Of a stretch of DNA of 50,780 nucleotides, positions 39,015 through 47,934 are shown piece after piece. The notes below the pieces were generated by a model. That model was not told the DNA's origin and did not search any database. It saw only the letters and a program-made list of their open reading frames with translations. Positions within the stretch are counted from its first letter, which is position 1. Every line of letters begins with the position of its first letter. The position numbers and the translations under genes were made by a program. Origin of the DNA: SIG607 sp045614505 (GTDB taxonomy: Bacteria > Bacillota > Clostridia > Oscillospirales > Acutalibacteraceae); NCBI GenBank assembly GCA_045614505.1, contig JAZLDA010000089.1, forward strand, positions 1 through 50,780, written 5' to 3'.

Positions 39015-41639
39015 TTATTCACCTATCTGTTCTTTAATAAGGTCATTTACAGCGTCAATTGCTTTGCCTGCAAGGGCAACATCTTTTCCGCCTGCCATAG
39101 CAAAGTCGGGGCGTCCGCCACCTTTACCGCCTGCAATTTCGGCAACTGCTCTGACAAGCTTTCCTGCATTTGCGCCTTTTTTCACGGCATCACTGCCGCA
39201 AGCGGCAACAAAGGAAAGTTTTCCGTCACTTATCCCTGCAAATACTGCCACAGCAGAGTTGTTGTCACCCTTTACCTTTTCAGCCATAGAGCGAAGTTCT
39301 TCGCTTCCCGTTCCGTCAAGAACAGCAGTAACGACGGTAAGGCCGCCGATGTCTGTGGCATTTTTAATAATATTGTCAAGTTTTCCGCCTGCCAGTTTTG
39401 CTTCCAGTGCGGCAATCTTCTTATCCTTTTCTTTTCCTGCCTCAACAAGAGCAGCAGTACGAGTTGCCAGTTCTTCAAAGTTACCGCACTTCTGTGCAGC
39501 AGCGGAGGCATCAATTATATCCTTATAATGAATTAAGGTATCCAGAACACCCATACCTGTAACGGCCTCAATACGGCGCACACCTGCCGCAATACCCGAT
39601 TCCGAAACAATATGGAAAAGTCCGATTTTAGCAGAATTATTTACATGTGTACCGCCGCAAAGCTCAACAGAGGTATCTCCTACAGCTACAACCCTTACAA
39701 CATCCGAGTACTTCTCACCGAACAACGCCATAGCGCCCATTTTCTTTGCTTCTTCAATTGGCATTTCACGGTTATCAATAGTGATACCCGCAAGAACAGC
39801 GGCGTTAACAAAGGTCTCAACCTCTGCAATTTCGTCTTCGGTCATAGCAGAGAAATGTGTAAAGTCAAATCTTACAGTCTTTTCATTTACAAGCTGACCT
39901 GCCTGCTCAACATGCGTACCGATAACTTTACGGAGTCCTGCCTGCAAAAGGTGAGCGGCAGTGTGGTTTCTTCTGATAGCATTTCTTCTTGCGGTGTCAA
40001 TTACGGTCTTAACCTGTGTATCAACCGAGAAAGTGCCCTTGTCCATTGTTCCAAAATGCATAAACAATCCGCCGTTTTTGGTGGTGTTTTCAACAACGAA
40101 GCAGCCGTTTTCACTTTCAATTATACCTGTGTCACCAACCTGTCCGCCGCTCTCAGCATAGAAACAGGTAGAGTCAAGTACGATTATGCCTTTTTGTCCT
40201 TCACTTATATTTGCAGATTGCTCGCCGTCAACTGCAATTGCCATAATCTTGCCTTCGCCCACCTCGTCGGTGTAGCCGGTAAATACGGTTTCTGCAATGT
40301 TATCAAAGGTGATTCCATCACTCTTCCAGGACTCGGCATCTGCGGCTTTACGAGAGCTTCTTGCCTTTTCTCTCTGTTGCTGCATAAGAGCATTGAAGGT
40401 GTCTTCATCCACCGTCATATTTTTTTCACTTAGAATATCCTTTGTTAAATCCAATGGGAAGCCGTAGGTATCGTAAAGACGGAAAGCATCCTCGCCCGAA
40501 ACCATACCGCCGTTTTTTGTAAGGTCGGAAATAATGGCAAGGCCCTGGTCAATGGTCTTTGCAAATGCCGCCTCTTCATTGCTGAGCACCTTTTTAATAA
40601 GAGTCTCTTTTTCACTAAGCTCGGTATAGGCGTTTTTATTTTCTTTAATCACTGCATCGCACATTTCAAGGAGGAAGGGACGGTTAATTCCCAGCATTTT
40701 GCCGTGACGTGCGGCGCGGCGAATAAGACGGCGAAGTACATAGCCTCTGCCTTCATTTGAAGGCATAATTCCGTCGCTTATCATAAAGGTGGCGGCGCGG
40801 CTGTGGTCAGTAATAGCGCGTATGGAAATATCATCAGCCGCGTCCTTACCGTAGGTTTTACCGGAGATTTCGCAAACCTTATTGATAATGTTTCTGATTG
40901 TGTCAACCTCAAACATATTATCAACGCCCTGCATTACGCAAGCAAGACGCTCAAGACCCATACCGGTATCAATATTTTTATGTTCAAGCTCGGTATAGGT
41001 GCCGTCACCCATATTGTTAAACTGGGAGAAAACATTGTTCCAGATTTCCATATAACGGTCACATTCACAGCCCGGCTTACAGTCAGGACTGCCGCAACCG
41101 TATTTTTCTCCGCGGTCAAAATAAATCTCACTGCAGGGGCCGCAAGGACCTGTGCCGTGCTCCCAGAAGTTATCAGCCTTACCGAGACGGACAATGTGTT
41201 CTTCTTTTACGCCGATTTTATTTTTCCAGATATCGTATGCCTCGTCATCCTTTTCGTAAACCGAAGGCCAAAGCAGGTCTTCATCTATCTCTAAGGTTTT
41301 GGTTAAAAACTCCCACGCCCACTCTATTGCTTCATTTTTGAAATAGTCTCCAAAGGAAAAATTTCCCAGCATTTCAAAATATGTACCGTGACGCGCAGTA
41401 TGACCTACACGCTCAAGGTCAGGAGTGCGGATACACTTCTGACAGGTGGTAACACGGTTTCTGGGTGGGGTAACCTCACCGGTAAAGTACTTTTTCATAG
41501 GCGCCATACCGGAATTTATGAGAAGAAGTGACTTATCGTTATTGGGCACCAAAGAAAAGCTGCCCAGCCGCAAATGGCCCTTACTTTCAAAGAAAGAAAG
41601 ATATTTTTCTCTAAGGTCATTAAGAGATGTCCACTGCAT
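39015..41639 (-). CDS. alaS: Alanyl-tRNA synthetase
   Basis: 874 residues from MQWTSLNDLREKYLSFFESK. The catalytic domain has FEMLGNFSFGDYFKNEAIEW and TGMGLERLACVMQG, the editing domain has RRNHTAAHLLQAGLRKVIG and ELCGGTHVNNSAKIG (zinc-binding HxxxH and CxxxH), and the C-terminal DHHA1 domain has GGGRPDFAMAGGKD. An upstream extension of 26 residues contains the promoter. The leader is only about 43 bases, so no T-box. Confidence 0.97.
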   Translation of the reverse strand: MQWTSLNDLREKYLSFFESKGHLRLGSFSLVPNNDKSLLLINSGMAPMKKYFTGEVTPPRNRVTTCQKCIRTPDLERVGHTARHGTYFEMLGNFSFGDYFKNEAIEWAWEFLTKTLEIDEDLLWPSVYEKDDEAYDIWKNKIGVKEEHIVRLGKADNFWEHGTGPCGPCSEIYFDRGEKYGCGSPDCKPGCECDRYMEIWNNVFSQFNNMGDGTYTELEHKNIDTGMGLERLACVMQGVDNMFEVDTIRNIINKVCEISGKTYGKDAADDISIRAITDHSRAATFMISDGIMPSNEGRGYVLRRLIRRAARHGKMLGINRPFLLEMCDAVIKENKNAYTELSEKETLIKKVLSNEEAAFAKTIDQGLAIISDLTKNGGMVSGEDAFRLYDTYGFPLDLTKDILSEKNMTVDEDTFNALMQQQREKARSSRKAADAESWKSDGITFDNIAETVFTGYTDEVGEGKIMAIAVDGEQSANISEGQKGIIVLDSTCFYAESGGQVGDTGIIESENGCFVVENTTKNGGLFMHFGTMDKGTFSVDTQVKTVIDTARRNAIRRNHTAAHLLQAGLRKVIGTHVEQAGQLVNEKTVRFDFTHFSAMTEDEIAEVETFVNAAVLAGITIDNREMPIEEAKKMGAMALFGEKYSDVVRVVAVGDTSVELCGGTHVNNSAKIGLFHIVSESGIAAGVRRIEAVTGMGVLDTLIHYKDIIDASAAAQKCGNFEELATRTAALVEAGKEKDKKIAALEAKLAGGKLDNIIKNATDIGGLTVVTAVLDGTGSEELRSMAEKVKGDNNSAVAVFAGISDGKLSFVAACGSDAVKKGANAGKLVRAVAEIAGGKGGGRPDFAMAGGKDVALAGKAIDAVNDLIKEQIGE

Positions 41640-41688
41640 TTTTGGTTCCTCGCTTTTTGCTTTAAATTGTAAATAAACATACATAAAT

Positions 41689-41717
41689 ATTATATATTGA
41701 ATACTACTGTTTGTCAA
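41689..41717 (-). promoter_or_regulatory. Consensus promoter of the alaS operon
   Basis: On the minus strand TTGACA, 17 bases, TATAAT, all consensus. Start about 41682. It lies just past the PBP stop codon, and no terminator is visible between, so PBP transcripts may read into alaS. Confidence 0.88.
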
Positions 41718-41739
41718 CCGATTTGAGCTATTAAAGGCG

Positions 41740-43320
41740 TTAAAGTCCCTCTGCTATTTCTTTGAATATCTCTGTGGCAATCTTCTCTTTTCCACTGCTG
41801 TCCTCAACCAGAACTACGACGATATATTCGGGTGCTTCTACAGGAAAGAAGCCGCAAAACCAGGAATGTTGCCTTGCCTTTCCTTCTTCGCTCCATCCCG
41901 TTTCGGCAGTAGCGGTTTTACCTGCGACATTTACAAGTGAAGAAAAGGCGTTTTTGCCTGTTCCGCTTATAACCACTTCAGTAAGATACCCTTTAAGCAT
42001 ATTTGCATTTTTCTCATTCATTGCCCTTATTGCCGAGGGTTCTTTTACTGCCTCTTTAAGAGCGCCGTTTTCAACAATACCCTCAATAAGACTGGGTGTA
42101 TGGTAAACACCGCCGCAAGCTATTGCTTCATAAAGACCGAGCATAGTTACGGGGGAAGCGAGAAGCTCTCCTTGACCGATAGAAATATTGGCAAGGGCTA
42201 TACTGCTTTGAAGCCTATCCGCTTCCGGCAGATTCTCCCCCGAGGTAGTTATTCCGCCGCCAAGACTCTTTTTATAGCCGAAACCGAAGTTTGAAGCCAT
42301 ATTCACTATATTCTCTGCGCCTATTATTGGAGCAAAACGGTAGAAATAGCTGTTGCAGGAATGTATAATAGCACTGCCAAGCTCCACCCTGCCGTGTCCC
42401 TGTGCTTCGTGGCAGGCAAATATATTCCCGCCTATTTCACTGCTGCCTGTGCACTCTGTAACAAAATTATTCCATTTAGCATTCTCCAGCGAAGCGGCGG
42501 CAATGCAGGGTTTAAATACCGAGCCGACGTTATAACCCGTAAGGCTTCGGTTTACAAAGGGCGAACCGGATAATTCAAGAGAGGAAGCAAGGTCATAAAG
42601 GTCAAAGTTCGGTCGGCTGACCATTCCGCGTATTTTTCCCGTACCTGCTTCACTTATTACTACGGCGCCCTTTTCCATTTTTTCTGCCGCCTTTTCCAAA
42701 ACCACCTGTACCGTATTATCAATAGTGGTCATTATTCCCGAAGCGGTCACTTCTTTATTTTCGCTGACAAAGGGTTCTATGCCGCTGAGCACCTCGCCGT
42801 TTCCACCCACAGCATAACGCACCGTTATCTTTTTATCGGTATAAAGAATATCATCATACGCCTTCTCAAGCCCCGATACTCCGTGTCCTGTGGAATCGGT
42901 GTAGCCTATAAGATGAGCGCAAAATCCGTTTTTCGGCGAATGTTCAGGCACCTCTAAATTAATAATTCCCGCGCACTGCATTTCTTTTTTTATCTCAATT
43001 ACAGCAGGCTTGCCGTTGCGAAGTTTAGCCAAAACGGAAATTTTCTCGTCGCCGTAAAGCACCGTACTGCAGTACATTATTGTGGCGGGAGTGGGGGTTA
43101 TAACAGCATATTTTTTATACTGCGTACCGGTGAGAGGGATACCGTTGCAATCAAATATATTTCCTCTCAGCGTTGATACGGTAACAACAGTGCTGTTATT
43201 CTCGGCAGCGGCGGTTATTTTTTCACTGCTGCCTATCATCATTATACGCACTATCCCCGCTAAAAATAAAGCAAGTATAAAAGTAAGACATAACGCCGTT
43301 CTTATCGGTGTACTCTTCAA
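41740..43320 (-). CDS. Class B penicillin-binding protein (transpeptidase)
   Basis: 526 residues, with an N-terminal signal anchor (RTALCLTFILALFLAGIV), a dimerisation domain (TLRGNIFDCNGIPLTG, GVSGLEKAYDDIL) and a transpeptidase domain: SVFK (S267, K270), SCN (S321) and KTA (468-470), where KTG is usual. It cross-links peptidoglycan outside the membrane. No PASTA domains. It is near SpoVD/PbpH-type proteins but short. TTG start chosen after GGGGTGA; a GTG three codons earlier is possible. The ribosome binding site lies in the 3' arm of a terminator-like hairpin. Confidence 0.9.
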   Translation of the reverse strand: MKSTPIRTALCLTFILALFLAGIVRIMMIGSSEKITAAAENNSTVVTVSTLRGNIFDCNGIPLTGTQYKKYAVITPTPATIMYCSTVLYGDEKISVLAKLRNGKPAVIEIKKEMQCAGIINLEVPEHSPKNGFCAHLIGYTDSTGHGVSGLEKAYDDILYTDKKITVRYAVGGNGEVLSGIEPFVSENKEVTASGIMTTIDNTVQVVLEKAAEKMEKGAVVISEAGTGKIRGMVSRPNFDLYDLASSLELSGSPFVNRSLTGYNVGSVFKPCIAAASLENAKWNNFVTECTGSSEIGGNIFACHEAQGHGRVELGSAIIHSCNSYFYRFAPIIGAENIVNMASNFGFGYKKSLGGGITTSGENLPEADRLQSSIALANISIGQGELLASPVTMLGLYEAIACGGVYHTPSLIEGIVENGALKEAVKEPSAIRAMNEKNANMLKGYLTEVVISGTGKNAFSSLVNVAGKTATAETGWSEEGKARQHSWFCGFFPVEAPEYIVVVLVEDSSGKEKIATEIFKEIAEGL

Positions 43321-43324
43321 AAAA

Positions 43325-43353
43325 ATCACCCCGATTAGTGTTCTCGGGGTGAT
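43325..43353 (-). terminator. Terminator-like hairpin overlapping the PBP ribosome binding site
   Basis: On the minus strand ATCACCCCGA and TCGGGGTGAT form a perfect 10-bp stem around nine bases, followed by seven T residues. It looks like a complete intrinsic terminator right after the U32 gene, but GGGGTGA of its 3' arm and the T run are also the start region of the PBP gene. It could lower PBP output both by stopping transcription and by hiding the ribosome binding site. Confidence 0.75.
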
Positions 43354-43358
43354 AATAA

Positions 43359-44588
43359 TTATTCGTTTTTCATTCTCAGCAAGGAGCCCGCGGGAATAGG
43401 GCGGTCAAAGGGAATTTTCACCGTCATCATAGGGTGCGGAGCGTTGTCAATAGCGTTATCCTCACAGTCGTAAAGCTCATTTGCCTTTAGTATAAACGGC
43501 TTCTGCCTTACTGCAAGGCAGTCAAATTCCTGACCTACATAAAATTTATTTTTCATTATGGCAATAACCTTGCCGTCCTCATACCCTGTCACCACGGCGG
43601 CAACCGAATAATCCCGCACATAGCCTGCGCTTTCATAGGTCTGTTTTGGTGCGCCGAAATAAAAACCCGTACTGTAGGGGCGGTGACTGATTTTCTCAAG
43701 CTCCTCGGCTATCCATGGCTCAAGCGTCCAATTCTCCCATGCTTCTTCGAGGCTGTCAAGGGCGGCGCGGTAGGCGTTGGCGGTAACAGCAACATAATAG
43801 TGGGACTTTGCTCTGCCCTCGATTTTTATGCTGTCTACACCCGCCTTTGCTAATTTATCCAGATAAGGTGCCATACACATATCGTTTGCATTAAGTATAT
43901 AGCTTCCCTTGTCGGTTTCGGTTATGTCAAAATACTGCCCCGGACGCTTTTCCTCCATAAGGGAATAATGCCAACGGCAGGGCTGAGCGCAGTCTCCGCG
44001 GTTTGCATCTCTTCCCGTCATATAACTGGAAAGAAGACACCTTGCAGAAAAGGAAACACACATTGCGCCGTGGGCAAAGCACTCAATTTCAAGGTCTTTT
44101 GGAGTTTTCTCTCTTATTTCTCTTATTTCCTCAAGGGATAATTCTCTTGCAAGAACTACCCGTTTTGCTCCCATTTCATAAAAGGCATTGGCGGTGACAT
44201 AATTGCATATACCCGACTGCACCGAAATATGAAGCTCAGCTGAGGGAACATATTTCTTAACCATTCCCGCAGTACCGATGTCACTGGCAATAACGGCGTC
44301 AACTCCGACTTTTTCAAGGAACTTTAAGAAGTCGGGAAGCCTTGACATTTCTTCGTTATGGGGCACAATATTGCAGGCAACGTGAACCTTTACGCCTCTT
44401 TTATGAGCATACTCCACCCCTTTTATCAGGTCATCTTCACCGAAGTTTGAGGCGGCGGTGCGCATTCCGAATTCTTCACCCGCAAGATACACTGCATCTG
44501 CGCCGTAATCTACTGCCGCAATAAGACGGGTTAAATCACCGGCAGGACAAAGCAGTTCGGGTATTTTTCTGTTAATCCAAGTACTCAT
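43359..44588 (-). CDS. U32-family peptidase-like protein, TrhP/YrrN-O type
   Basis: 409 residues. The U32 signature is ECFAHGAMCVSFSARCLLSS, with further cysteines in GDCAQPCRWHY that may bind an iron-sulfur cluster; KIPELLCPAGDLTRLIAAVD and YGADAVYLAGEEFGMR open the TIM barrel. Characterised relatives hydroxylate uridine 34 in tRNA from prephenate rather than acting as proteases. It overlaps the end of mltG by 17 bases; the mltG-U32 pair is common in Firmicutes. Confidence 0.9.
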   Translation of the reverse strand: MSTWINRKIPELLCPAGDLTRLIAAVDYGADAVYLAGEEFGMRTAASNFGEDDLIKGVEYAHKRGVKVHVACNIVPHNEEMSRLPDFLKFLEKVGVDAVIASDIGTAGMVKKYVPSAELHISVQSGICNYVTANAFYEMGAKRVVLARELSLEEIREIREKTPKDLEIECFAHGAMCVSFSARCLLSSYMTGRDANRGDCAQPCRWHYSLMEEKRPGQYFDITETDKGSYILNANDMCMAPYLDKLAKAGVDSIKIEGRAKSHYYVAVTANAYRAALDSLEEAWENWTLEPWIAEELEKISHRPYSTGFYFGAPKQTYESAGYVRDYSVAAVVTGYEDGKVIAIMKNKFYVGQEFDCLAVRQKPFILKANELYDCEDNAIDNAPHPMMTVKIPFDRPIPAGSLLRMKNE

Positions 44589-45762
44589 ATATCCATTTAT
44601 TCTCCCGTTTCAAACGGTTTATTGTATTCACCTGCTCATTATAGGTTTTGTGGAAATAAAACTTTCCGCTGCTGTCGGTAACAAAATAATAGTAACCCGA
44701 AAAATCCTTTTCAGGATAAAGCACGGAATTTATGGCATTTATACCGGGGGAGCAAAGAGGTCCGGGGGGAAGACCCAAAATGTCATAGGTGTCGTATCTT
44801 CCGTCGTCATTTTTGAAAGCGTTACCGTAATAGCAAGTAGGCGAAGAGCCCAGCTTCTCGCCTCGGTTGATTCTGTTATAGAAAACAGCCGCAACCTTAG
44901 GCATAGCTTCCCCTGCATTTCCTGCCTCCATCTGAAGAATAGATGCAAGGGTGAGCACCTCGTTTACGCTCATATTAATTTCCTGCGCGCGTTCTACCAT
45001 TTGAGAAGTAAACTTTGCGCGCATATTCTCAATCATTTTATCCACTGCCAAAGCGGCGCATTCCTTTGAGTCATAAGCATAAAACTCGTAAGTATCGGGG
45101 AAAAGATAGCCTTCTAAGGGCACATACGCTTTTTCTTTGTTTGTTTCACTCAGCATATAACCGCTCAGTTCCACTTTAGACACGGCATCATAAAAATCCT
45201 TCTTTGTGCAGACCCCTGCCTTTTCCAGTATACTGCCGATTCCGGGTATGGTAACATTGCTTCCGTTAACATTCTTTACATAATCGTAAATTCCGGTACC
45301 CTCGGGAACGGTTACACGAACTATTGCGGCTTCTCCCTGACTTGAAAGAATATTTGCAATATCTTCATAGTTGCTGCCCTTTTTAATTTCGTACATGCCA
45401 AACTTAAAATCGGAGCCGTAGCCCTTTAGTTTACAGTAGGCTCTGAAAAGAAAGGCGCTTTTAACAGCTCCTGAGTTTTCAAGCTCATTAGCGATATGGT
45501 AGGCAGAAGAGCCTTTTTTAATATTTACCGTAACGCCTTTATTAAATGTTCCGCCTATTTCCATAGCAGCAAAAGAACCCAACCCGATAATAAGGGCAAG
45601 CACAAGGCAAAGGATAGAAAGGAAAACCGCTTTGACGGTTTTTTTCTTCTTTTTCTTTTGTCTCTCGGCTCTGGCAGCAGCAGCCTTTTCCAGCATATTT
45701 TCGAAATTTTCTTCAGTATTATCCGAAGCAGTTTCAATTATTTCCTTGTTTTCTTCATTCAT
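44572..45762 (-). CDS. mltG: Endolytic murein transglycosylase
   Basis: 396 residues. A Lys-rich cytoplasmic N terminus, one membrane span (about 44-66), a LysM-like region, then the YceG domain with EGYLFPDTYEF (E217) and LASILQMEAG, where E279 is the catalytic glutamate; CYYGNAFKNDDGRYDTYDIL and GLPPGPLCSPG are typical. Cleaves nascent glycan strands. GGAG precedes the ATG, four bases after the DJ-1 gene. Confidence 0.95.
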   Translation of the reverse strand: MNEENKEIIETASDNTEENFENMLEKAAAARAERQKKKKKKTVKAVFLSILCLVLALIIGLGSFAAMEIGGTFNKGVTVNIKKGSSAYHIANELENSGAVKSAFLFRAYCKLKGYGSDFKFGMYEIKKGSNYEDIANILSSQGEAAIVRVTVPEGTGIYDYVKNVNGSNVTIPGIGSILEKAGVCTKKDFYDAVSKVELSGYMLSETNKEKAYVPLEGYLFPDTYEFYAYDSKECAALAVDKMIENMRAKFTSQMVERAQEINMSVNEVLTLASILQMEAGNAGEAMPKVAAVFYNRINRGEKLGSSPTCYYGNAFKNDDGRYDTYDILGLPPGPLCSPGINAINSVLYPEKDFSGYYYFVTDSSGKFYFHKTYNEQVNTINRLKRENKWIYEYLD

Positions 45763-45766
45763 ATTA

Positions 45767-46321
45767 TTAGTCTCCGCACATCATCATTGATTTTTTGAGT
45801 GCTCCCACGGCTTCTTCATCCTCTGATAAAGCAGAAGCTACTGCAAAGCCGAAGCGGTAAGCCGCGCCCGGCCCCCAGGCGGTAATAACATTATAATCTC
45901 CCTCGCTAAAAACAAGAGGGACATTTTTATAAATACCGGAAACACCCTTTTCAAATCCCGGATAGCAGGTAAACTCTCTGTTTTCCAATACTCCCAGTTT
46001 TCCGAATACGCTGGGAGCGGCACAGAGAGCGGCAAGGAGTTTTCCTTCCTTTGCAGATTTTATAATCAAATCGCAAAGGGTTTTATTCTCTCCGAGATTG
46101 GTTGTTCCGGGCATTCCGCCGGGAAGAATAAGAGCGGATAAATCGGAAAAATCCGCTTCATCGATTGTCACATCGGCAGTAACAGGAATAGAGTGACTTC
46201 CCATTACCACCTTTCCCGTAACACCAACGGTGGTGACAGATATATTCATTCTTCTCAGTATATCAATAGGTGCAACGGCTTCCATTTCTTCAAAGCCGTC
46301 GGCTAAAAATACATAAACCAT
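45767..46321 (-). CDS. DJ-1/PfpI-family protein
   Basis: 184 residues, small Rossmann-like fold. The nucleophile elbow has C100 in LLAALCAAPSV and the partner glutamate in FLADGFEEMEAVAPIDILRR. The family includes YajL/ThiJ chaperone or deglycase-like proteins; the role here is not predictable. AAGGAGT before the ATG; nine bases after tmk. Confidence 0.92.
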   Translation of the reverse strand: MVYVFLADGFEEMEAVAPIDILRRMNISVTTVGVTGKVVMGSHSIPVTADVTIDEADFSDLSALILPGGMPGTTNLGENKTLCDLIIKSAKEGKLLAALCAAPSVFGKLGVLENREFTCYPGFEKGVSGIYKNVPLVFSEGDYNVITAWGPGAAYRFGFAVASALSEDEEAVGALKKSMMMCGD

Positions 46322-46330
46322 AATTACTCC

Positions 46331-46993
46331 TTACAGAATACTCATTACTTCGCCTAATACATCCTGTGCAATTTCTTCAATGGAACGAGCCTCGTTGTCC
46401 TTTGCACAGCTTATTATATCCCAACCGGAATATTCTGCTGTGAAAACGGCAGATTTTCTGCAATGCTCAAGATAATCCGTATCTCTTTCGTGGATATCCT
46501 TTTTGTCCTCATCGCCTTTGTATCTGCCTGTCATAAGCTTCTGGGAAACTTCAATTGGCATATCAAGAAAAATAACCTTATCGGGAGCAGGTATACCCAT
46601 CTTATTATACTCAAAATCGTAGAGCCAGTTAAGAAAGCCTTCCCATTTATCTCGGGGTAATTTTGAGTTTTGATGAACAGCATTTGAGGTAACATATCTG
46701 CCGGCAATAACGACGCCGCCTGCATTATAGTATTCACCCCAGTACTTTTTAAAGGAAGCATAGCGGTCAACTGCATAAAATGCAGAGGCCGCATAGGCGT
46801 TAACGTCCCCGGGTTTACTTCCCAACTCCCCTGCAAGATACATTTTAACAAGAGTGCTGGATTCATGCTCATAATCGGGGAAAGAAACTGTCTTACAGTC
46901 TATTCCTTTTTCGGTTAGATTCTTATAAAGCAATTCAAGCTGTGTGGACTTTCCGCTTCCGTCAAGTCCTTCTATTACAATAAGTTTACCCAT
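46331..46993 (-). CDS. tmk: Thymidylate kinase
   Basis: 220 residues. P-loop GLDGSGKST (9-17), DR-like motif in AVDRYASF, GGVVIAGRYVTSNAVHQ and a lid with LMTGRYKGDEDKKDIHERD. Makes dTDP from dTMP. Its ATG overlaps the thyX stop by one base, coupling dTMP synthesis with its first phosphorylation. Confidence 0.93.
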   Translation of the reverse strand: MGKLIVIEGLDGSGKSTQLELLYKNLTEKGIDCKTVSFPDYEHESSTLVKMYLAGELGSKPGDVNAYAASAFYAVDRYASFKKYWGEYYNAGGVVIAGRYVTSNAVHQNSKLPRDKWEGFLNWLYDFEYNKMGIPAPDKVIFLDMPIEVSQKLMTGRYKGDEDKKDIHERDTDYLEHCRKSAVFTAEYSGWDIISCAKDNEARSIEEIAQDVLGEVMSIL

Positions 46994-47769
46994 TACAGTT
47001 CACCATTCTTAATTTTTGCGGCAAGCTCTTTCATTTCCTTTACTTTTCCACAGCTCATTTTACCCTCAGGACAGGGACCTGATACGCATGGAGATCCTGC
47101 TTTTTTGAAAAGCTGAGGAGCAACTGCCGATACAAGGGCAAGCATCTGATTTGCAACATCTCTTATTTCCCACTGGGCGCGGTTACAGCAACGATGACGG
47201 AAAAAGTTCATAAGAGAACGAGTGTTCATAGTCACTATCATTTTGGTCTCACAAGCATTTGGAAGAACAAAACGTGCGTCCTCAATAGCCTTTTTTTCAG
47301 CAGCTCTTGCGGCGGCTTTTTCTTCCATACCGTCTTCCAGCATAGCCTTTAGGTGCTTTTCCTTTAAAACTAAAGTAATGCGGTCATAATCTTCCTGGTC
47401 TCTCTTCATAGATTCCTTAAAAATTTCCAGTGCCTCGGGGCAGTTTTCAATTTCGGGCGGAAGAACGTAGCCGAACTGCTTTTCGGTAACATAACGCTGG
47501 CTCTGTACCGAGAAGGAAGCAATACGGTGTCTTGTAATCTGTGCAAGAAGTGCTCGGGAAACGCCCTCAATACCAAAGGTAAAATAAGCGTGTTCGGTGG
47601 GACTTTCGTGGCCGAGACTGCTTAGCATATCAACAAAATCCGCCGCTTTCTCTTCATCAAGTCCCTCGCGGACAGTATCAATACTTGCAGGGCTGTAGCA
47701 AAGTTTAGCGGCGCTTGCTATGGTTATTTCGGGATCCGGAGTGTAGGTTAAAAGAGTAACTTTAGGCAT
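46993..47769 (-). CDS. thyX: FAD-dependent thymidylate synthase
   Basis: 258 residues. The ThyX motif RHR-x7-S is exact: R80-H81-R82 to S90 in RHRIASFSVQSQRY. A second conserved block is NFFRHRCCNRAQWEIR. The C terminus has a CVSGPCPEGKMSC cysteine cluster common in clostridial ThyX. It methylates dUMP using methylenetetrahydrofolate and FAD. First gene of a six-gene operon; GGGAGG before the ATG. Confidence 0.96.
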   Translation of the reverse strand: MPKVTLLTYTPDPEITIASAAKLCYSPASIDTVREGLDEEKAADFVDMLSSLGHESPTEHAYFTFGIEGVSRALLAQITRHRIASFSVQSQRYVTEKQFGYVLPPEIENCPEALEIFKESMKRDQEDYDRITLVLKEKHLKAMLEDGMEEKAAARAAEKKAIEDARFVLPNACETKMIVTMNTRSLMNFFRHRCCNRAQWEIRDVANQMLALVSAVAPQLFKKAGSPCVSGPCPEGKMSCGKVKEMKELAAKIKNGEL

Positions 47770-47811
47770 TTTTATTCCTCCCGTTTTGAGTGTTTGGTTA
47801 TATCTTCGTTT

Positions 47812-47840
47812 ATTATACCAAAACTAATGCAGTTATTCAA
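47812..47840 (-). promoter_or_regulatory. Promoter of the thyX operon
   Basis: On the minus strand TTGAAT, 17 bases, TATAAT, with TGG before the -10 box (extended -10). Start about 47805. Confidence 0.82.
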
Positions 47841-47901
47841 TGAAATTTTTCTTAATATCTGTCGAAAAAAGGCTTTATTATTTTTATATTTTGTGATAAT
47901 A

Positions 47902-47907
47902 TATAAT
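47902..47907 (+). promoter_or_regulatory. Likely -10 box of prs
   Basis: TATAAT about 33 bases before the prs ATG; the -35 region is AT-rich and not convincing. It diverges from the thyX promoter. Confidence 0.5.
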
Positions 47908-47934
47908 TAATAGGTCTAAAGGGAGGAAAAATAA

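Noticed and set aside
41640..41717. 26-residue N-terminal extension of alanyl-tRNA synthetase
   Set aside because: The region is the consensus promoter and leader; the family start MQWTSLN-type has a ribosome binding site.
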